Part shown: one piece after another, positions 61,401 through 64,000 of the stretch | Numbering within the stretch: position 1 is the stretch's first letter | How the letters are laid out: every line of letters starts with the position of its first letter | Source of the DNA: Thermoguttaceae bacterium | GTDB lineage: Bacteria > Planctomycetota > Planctomycetia > Pirellulales > Thermoguttaceae | Assembly: GCA_017447865.1 (NCBI GenBank) | Contig: JAFSMO010000046.1 | Span: forward strand, 1 to 64,000 | Length of the DNA stretch: 64,000 bases | Direction: 5' to 3' | Program-made: the position numbers and the translations under genes | The notes under the pieces: model-generated | The model's input: the letters and a program-made list of their open reading frames with translations, nothing else | What the model was told of the DNA's origin: nothing | Database searches by the model: none

Positions 61401-62077
61401 ATGACCCAGCCGAGAAGGAGAAGGAAGAGGATGAGCGAGCCGTAAAAGTTCCGCTTCCGGCGCGCCGCTTCGAGTGCCTTGCGCTTTGCCGTCGGGACTT
61501 TCGCGCAGATCGGGCACTGGGGTTTGGTCTTCGGGAGGCGCAGGTAGAGCTGCATGCACTCCGGATCGTCGCAAATCATCGGAATTCCGACTTCCTGGGA
61601 CTTCGGCAAGTAGCCGGGGATCCAGATGAGGCGCCAGAATCCGCCGCCGTCCTGATACTTGAAGAAGTAGTACGTGCGGTCCGGGCGTTTCGTATTTTCC
61701 ACCAGATCGTGGAATTCCTCGCTCAGACGCTGGTACAGGATTTTTTCGGTCGTGGAAGAGGGGCGGATCGCGTCAAAACGAAGCTGAAGACGTTCAATTT
61801 CGCTGGCCAAAAGCTCCTTCAGGTCCTCGTTCGTGACGGGCTGCACGTCGTCGATCTCTTCAAGACGCGCACCCTGATCGTTTCGCAAATAGTACTGAAT
61901 GATCTCGCAGTTTTCGTCGACCCATTCCGGCTCCGGAGTCATTCCGCGGAACCAGCGGAAGAGGATGCGGTCGTTGGCGTTCGTCGGGTCGATGAGAGGG
62001 CAGCCGGGTTCCAGGGCCACGGGCTGGAAGAACTTTCCATTCTCAGAAAGGTTAATACGTAAAAAAGCTTTGGCCAT
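55421..62077 (-). CDS. Giant single-pass membrane protein with multiple Ig-like (BIG-type) domains
   Basis: A 2218-residue protein. N-terminal cytoplasmic part (1-211): alpha/beta region with WFRGMTPEPEWVDENCEI, then a zinc ribbon C169, C174, C188, C191 (ICDDPEC ... PQCPIC). The segment KVPTAKRKALEAARRKRNF is strongly basic and precedes one transmembrane helix (about 212-229, GSLILFLLLLGWVIWNQF), so the remainder is outside. Residues about 240-2100 are some 18-22 repeats of 80-100 residues with the bacterial Ig pattern: PESVWIELDGKDTEMAVGTT, VIVEPGVITLSVGQMI, TELAVEPALIQMSTGDKSNL, NLKITPQTLTIKDGEQTPTF. An acidic Pro/Glu/Ala insertion (EKPAEGENAADAEKPAEGEN) lies near residue 930. It ends in a beta-rich domain. 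First gene of the cluster. Surface or periplasm-spanning role inferred from topology. Confidence 0.8.
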   Translation of the reverse strand: MAKAFLRINLSENGKFFQPVALEPGCPLIDPTNANDRILFRWFRGMTPEPEWVDENCEIIQYYLRNDQGARLEEIDDVQPVTNEDLKELLASEIERLQLRFDAIRPSSTTEKILYQRLSEEFHDLVENTKRPDRTYYFFKYQDGGGFWRLIWIPGYLPKSQEVGIPMICDDPECMQLYLRLPKTKPQCPICAKVPTAKRKALEAARRKRNFYGSLILFLLLLGWVIWNQFTLLVKPGVVETATGTFVDYQVQTPGLDGFGLLLSKDVTNTVLRGSEDPHVAAFLENGAKTGAHQVLALTPGETKIKFQTGLRRKSVKLTVTAPAAPESVWIELDGKDTEMAVGTTARVRLLGKYGPKGKTVDLTQSSKWQIPAASPVYFNEGFLEAKSTGKAELKASYKAPGDSKAKEAVLSLTVAKAPEFTEIAVELPNEGKLQPASFVNYRVVGKTADKKSYDLTGSSKLSWKVTPANALTYRGAWLETGAPGQGNLAVTYAAGTKKLDASAAFTVAPTEKLVKLRVFSKDKIKKAETETETLYVDQKLPLSVISADLSTVQAVSSNPQVVEVTKNFELIGRKAGEAQVTFTDGSSEVSVPVQVSAAKTDALYVLPPRLNVPQDHASQVLMIAQSGPDFFILANDATDLMAKPDEAIATVHPIQKSVTGRSGTTTPETVVYAHQATKAAAEVAVNIPPLKFEIRPEKEVKLPLGLCKSFSGIATYGDGVTAFVDRTRIAWTISPEPEEESGLRFEAGRAMAMAEGAGPFQVKGSYCTKESAPVSVTTVEAADVELQLHVDRTLRIEGEPGKAVLTGRLDDGDVELVPGLAKFETSAADKVAILSEKDGVYRAVLQGKATLSASHPASANPAAVDLTVVHPRHLEMYWAPSELDLAVGETAPFQLRLKVTDPKVAFSDAPDADTKPAEAEKPAEPEKPADAEKPAEGENAADAEKPAEGENAEAPAEEKPAPRPQAVVVTDSQWDVPMNSPGVYCAIERPDAVIRHAASLTGLREADPFRITASFLPYLKKPAIAVVSVGKQETEELRVIPSEVTLAPGQTLALKVEEKLVGSDEFTEVAPEFVRWDVPRNVLWTPAQDGIRPFVTAPDDGTQAFTLTAKFANKTAACHVTVAEPKLNPADPAVKLVVERQPGGQFLPIGQSQGYEIWMEKGDVRELAPNVFWTPNFVDGRVLWNAPVLTALKAGDPIFLTAQVGDRLVTFWTQPVDTTVEGERPPLREGQPSALRIVSDDGEEVNVPVGAVYTNYDVEAEYPDGFVRIVTKDATMHAIAGDPKAVTPSNGELVAVSKGKVTYIAEYEGAETETTKITLNVTEDVDIDELRLEPDKSIRMMPGETVTFKLHGFKEGKSVGVLTGMGNIEWKSSAPDIAVPQGPVTAAKALGKAEITATLNGVTSAPAEVDVVATIDEKLGPTDNVIKMMVGESRLVGKDFALIRGNVDFSMQCTVTPLVPEICAYDPSRHALVGKTPGATDVIFTMGDKKAVMRAVVGGVDAATIQALRTDGKVIVEPGVITLSVGQMIDPSVFAVTDGGIRLERTNSAVFKSSAPDVVEVRGLWLCAKKPGTAAISAQIPDVPGRASEACVVTVDSNPITELAVEPALIQMSTGDKSNLFIQGRSASGLRRMFDQPELKVASDGPAVAMNGITQVEARAAGQANINIDWKGQIKSQVPVTVTDNPYADLMIDPPTATVAVGEGRAYQVTATRGGKLYVIQPATGLELTTKDPDIAVVQNGLVFGRSVGRTTVIARFAGMVSEGVLDVVPAGTIPTSVESAYVDPNAAVVYRPADTVLDGGVVGITSREIFGENVEAPFVATDGYVNGTPVGLRFMDSTLRLSKTGTAVAVEVFEELADGRLGRNVSTDPALKLEFAKSTATAELTRGEDGRFLVKPVGEKRGTVNVNATLGTLTSAIPLQINVGDAVVDGASFNVFPGTLFIVAGNDGVIDAAQVSTNNGMMPVETLFKIQPPADNSIVSVDANNHIHGNAPGSVTLVVESVDPNGPYNGLTTTLPVTVTQRLNLKITPQTLTIKDGEQTPTFTVTSLENGVERPVAADIESTDPSVLANLGNGRFQAVGPGKTQVWGSYLGNELYADVTVIGERYLKVENELASDNTVTGEFSVRFNVLASNQEGELEYRVYQEGTAPPEAWQPARTDADGQVISIESAQLDGRFDNDHVYRLIIESRTKGQNNIQQYPVTFRLLRQGRMLQNVN

Positions 62078-62134
62078 AATTTAATCCATTAATTTAAAAT
62101 GAGTATATTGCTAGCAAAATTCGTTATTATTACA

Positions 62135-62162
62135 AGCATACACCAAAGCATTGAAAAATCAA
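62135..62162 (-). promoter_or_regulatory. Candidate promoter of the Srf-like cluster
   Basis: On the minus strand TTGATT (62162-62157), 16 bp, TATGCT (62140-62135). It matches 4/6 in each box and has the spacing seen at the other promoters; the start would be about 50 nt before ATG 62077. Confidence 0.4.
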
Positions 62163-62291
62163 GAAGCCCCTGCTTAATTTTTTGGAATTTTTCCAAAATT
62201 TTTTAAGAAAAGAGGTTTTCAGGGAGGCAAATCGGGAAAATTGACCAAATTTTGACGGAAGCGGAGAGTTTTCAGGAGATTCCTTTCCCTC

Positions 62292-62319
62292 TTGACTTTT
62301 TCCAAAAACGCAATATAAT
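62292..62319 (+). promoter_or_regulatory. Promoter of the methyltransferase gene
   Basis: TTGACT (62292-62297), 16 bp, TATAAT (62314-62319), about 60 bp ahead of ATG 62379. Confidence 0.78.
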
Positions 62320-62378
62320 ACTCTCGCATTTAATTAATTCCCCGACCCTGTTTTTCACCCCAGGAAGCTGAACACAAA

Positions 62379-63098
62379 ATGAAGAAAACAAATCGCCCGG
62401 TGTGGCAGTACGATGAACTGAAAATCAACTCGACCATCGATTACACGATGGCGGCGGAGGCGGCCCGGTACGAGGAACGCCACGGTACCGTCCGGAAGAT
62501 CGAGGCCGAAAACCGGAATATTCTGGAACGTCTGGAAACCCTGATCCCCGGCGGGCTGGCAAAGGCCAGGATCCTTGAGATCGGCACGGGAACCGGCGCG
62601 TTCGCCCGGACTGCGGCCCCGAAATGCGCGTGGGTCACGGCTCTGGACGCTGCGGAGGCGATGCTGGCCGTGGCGAAGGAAAAGGCCGCGCCGCTGGGAC
62701 TCCAAAATCTGGAGTGGGTCCATGCCGGTTTTTTGACCTTTGACTTCCCGGAAAACGCGTACGATGCGGTGGTCACGAGCCTGGCGCTTCACCATCTGCC
62801 GGACGTCTGGAAGGGGGAGGCCCTCGTCAATATTCGCCGGACGCTCAAACCCGGCGGCGTGCTCATCCTCGTGGACGTCACGTTCCCGTGGGACTGCGGA
62901 GAAATGGCAAAATGCGAGCCGGTTTTCCTGGATAAAATTGCGAGCGAGGACATGAAACGGCCGTTCATCGGGCACATTTCGAAAGAGTACAGCACGTTCA
63001 GCTGGATCATGGCCGCCCTGATTGAGCACGCGGGCATGAAACTGCTGGAACGCTCCAAATTCAGCACCGTTGCGGAGATTTTCGTCGCGAGAAAATAA
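62379..63098 (+). CDS. Class I SAM-dependent methyltransferase
   Basis: A 239-residue cytoplasmic enzyme. ARILEIGTGTGAFARTAA (about 66-80) is the SAM glycine motif I, WVTALDAAEAML supplies the acidic ribose ligand, EWVHAGFLTFDF is motif II-like, and AYDAVVTSLALHHLPD is motif III/IV. LKPGGVLILVDVTF and a helical end follow. The N-terminus VWQYDELKINSTIDYTMA is reminiscent of YrrT-type small-molecule methyltransferases. Start ATG 62379 lies downstream of a good promoter; AGGAAGCTGAACAC gives a ribosome site. Monocistronic, divergent from the large cluster. Substrate unknown. Confidence 0.8.
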   Translation: MKKTNRPVWQYDELKINSTIDYTMAAEAARYEERHGTVRKIEAENRNILERLETLIPGGLAKARILEIGTGTGAFARTAAPKCAWVTALDAAEAMLAVAKEKAAPLGLQNLEWVHAGFLTFDFPENAYDAVVTSLALHHLPDVWKGEALVNIRRTLKPGGVLILVDVTFPWDCGEMAKCEPVFLDKIASEDMKRPFIGHISKEYSTFSWIMAALIEHAGMKLLERSKFSTVAEIFVARK

Positions 63099-63122
63099 AC
63101 TCCGGAAGGATGGCGAATGGAA

Positions 63123-63245
63123 GGCGGTAATGGAGCGCGGAGCGCGGAATTACGCGCTTTTAAATACGGAGGGCCGGCGTCCTCGCCGGTCAAGTTAATA
63201 AAAGGCTTAAAACCTCTAACTTGACCGGCGGGACGCCGGCCCTCC
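63123..63245. repeat. Hairpin repeats: GGTAATGGAG element and an inverted pair of CCGGCG elements
   Basis: One GGTAATGGAG-family copy with the GCGC-type stem (63123-63156). Then a CCGGCG-family copy (63168-63197, one extra base in the loop) and its inverse (63217-63245), separated by 19 nt. The pair can form a stem of nearly 30 bp. The block fills most of the gap between two convergent genes and may act as a bidirectional transcription barrier. Confidence 0.85.
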
Positions 63246-63267
63246 GGATCTTACTCACCAATCGTTC

Positions 63268-64000
63268 TCAGTCTTTCCCCCACGGGTGACGGCGGCCCTG
63301 AACGCGGCCGGGGAGGCTCTGGAGACGGATGAAGCCTTCCGCGTCGTCCTGATTGTAGCTTCCGCCGCCTTCCATAGTCGCGATCCCTTCGTCGTACAGC
63401 GAGTTCGGGCTGAAGCGTTCCGCCACGTCGATGTTCCCTTTGTAAAGCAAAAGTTTCACCGAGCCGGTCACCACTTTCTGCGCCTGGCGAATGAACGCAA
63501 GCAGCGCGTCCATCTTCGCGTGGTACCAGAAGCCGTAGTAGATCATTTCGGCCACTTCCGGCGCCAGACGGTCACGCAGGTGCGTCAGGTCGCGGTCCAT
63601 GCAGAGGCTTTCAAGCTGGCGGTGCGCCGTGTAGAGGAGCGTCATGCCGGGGGACTCGTAAACGCCGCGGGACTTCATCCCCACGAAGCGGTTTTCCACC
63701 ATGTCGATGCGCCCGACGCCGTTGCGGCCGGCGATCTCGTTCGCCTTGCGGATGATCTCCGCCGGGGAGAGTTTCTCGCCATTGATCGCGACCGGATTGC
63801 CTTCCACGAACTCGATCGTGACTTCTTCTTCCTGATCCGGAGCTTCTTTCGGAGAAACGCCCATTCCGAAATCGACGAGCTTCACGCCGCAGACGTTCAG
63901 GTCTTCAAGCTGGCCAGCCTCGTAACTGATGTGGAAGCAGTTTTCGTCCGAGCTGTACGGCTTGCTGACGCTGGCTTTCACCGGAATGTTTTTCTCGGCG
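63268..64000 (-). CDS. argG: Argininosuccinate synthase, C-terminal part (5' end outside window)
   Basis: Condenses citrulline and aspartate with ATP to argininosuccinate. The visible 244 residues read in frame to the right edge: AEKNIPVKASVSKPYSSDEN, the citrulline/aspartate-binding SxDEN region, FHISYEAGQLEDL, GVGRIDMVENRFVGMKSRGV (the most conserved block of the family), YESPGMTLLYTAHRQLESL and the C-terminal KGNIDVAERFSPNSLYDE. The ATP-binding PP-loop domain lies outside. The stop is at 63268, just past a repeat block. argB/D/F are 23-26 kb away; argH is not in the window. Assignment secure. Confidence 0.95.
   Translation of the reverse strand, partial: AEKNIPVKASVSKPYSSDENCFHISYEAGQLEDLNVCGVKLVDFGMGVSPKEAPDQEEEVTIEFVEGNPVAINGEKLSPAEIIRKANEIAGRNGVGRIDMVENRFVGMKSRGVYESPGMTLLYTAHRQLESLCMDRDLTHLRDRLAPEVAEMIYYGFWYHAKMDALLAFIRQAQKVVTGSVKLLLYKGNIDVAERFSPNSLYDEGIATMEGGGSYNQDDAEGFIRLQSLPGRVQGRRHPWGKD

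Larger units (their letters stand above)
62078..62378. other. AT-rich divergent promoter region
   Basis: No gene. It holds a candidate promoter for the minus-strand cluster near 62135-62162 and a good promoter for the plus-strand methyltransferase gene at 62292-62319. The stretch 62170-62280 has A/T runs (GGAATTTTTCC palindrome-like at about 62193) and nothing else. Confidence 0.65.

Overview
The window looks like a chromosomal segment of a planctomycete, probably of the Pirellulales / gut Thermoguttaceae kind. The taxonomic call is inference. It rests on two PEP-CTERM surface proteins, a pilin-like protein with the ITFEWILL motif, a secreted protein with a degenerate cytochrome-c motif, a prenyltransferase-repeat protein, zinc-ribbon proteins with long low-complexity linkers, weak Shine-Dalgarno sites, and moderately high GC with AT-rich leaders. 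No rRNA, tRNA, CRISPR array, prophage or intact insertion sequence was found.

Layout. 1-2.1 kb: the 5' end of gnd (minus) and queA. 2.4-7.5 kb: a large PEP-CTERM beta-helix protein and a secreted cellobiose-2-epimerase-like enzyme. 7.8-10.4 kb: a small orphan and rho, whose N-terminus is a long Gly/Tyr/Arg/Asp-rich disordered segment. 10.5-19.6 kb (minus): a likely three-gene operon of a secreted lactonase-propeller/TPR fusion, an asparagine-synthase-like protein lacking the glutaminase cysteine, and a very large secreted putative glycosidase. 19.8-25.5 kb: sugar permease, pilin-like protein, ABC-2 permease, a planctomycete secreted protein and a HAD phosphatase. 25.7-30.5 kb (minus): five lineage-specific orphans (WG repeat, secreted helical, multi-pass membrane, two ankyrin proteins) in a region full of hairpin repeats. 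30.9-37.1 kb: prenyltransferase-repeat protein, a second PEP-CTERM protein, rpoN and a Nudix-like protein. 37.5-42 kb: argB, argD, argF and a WYL regulator. 42-62.1 kb (minus): a seven-gene, 20-kb cluster described below. 62.4-64 kb: a methyltransferase and the 3' part of argG.

The most unusual content is the 41952-62077 cluster. It encodes a giant single-pass protein with many Ig-like domains and a cytoplasmic zinc ribbon, an SrfC-like P-loop NTPase, an SrfB-like actin/Hsp70-fold ATPase, a coupling-type protein with a Pro/Ala/Gln-rich linker, a cytoplasmic zinc-ribbon/low-complexity/PQQ-propeller protein with twelve MNQPMNQG repeats, a zinc-ribbon membrane protein, and a secreted protein. 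Gene order, shared strand, short gaps and one ATGA overlap suggest one transcription unit. I infer an envelope-spanning NTP-driven apparatus related to the enterobacterial srfABC operon; its function is not known from the sequence.

A second theme is a set of short dispersed hairpin repeats. They belong to several families and cluster in intergenic regions, sometimes as inverted pairs. In two places they have entered coding sequence, forming the C-terminus of the HAD protein and part of an ankyrin protein. Many promoters share a TTGACT/TTGCAT box and a TATAAT-like box separated by 16 bp.
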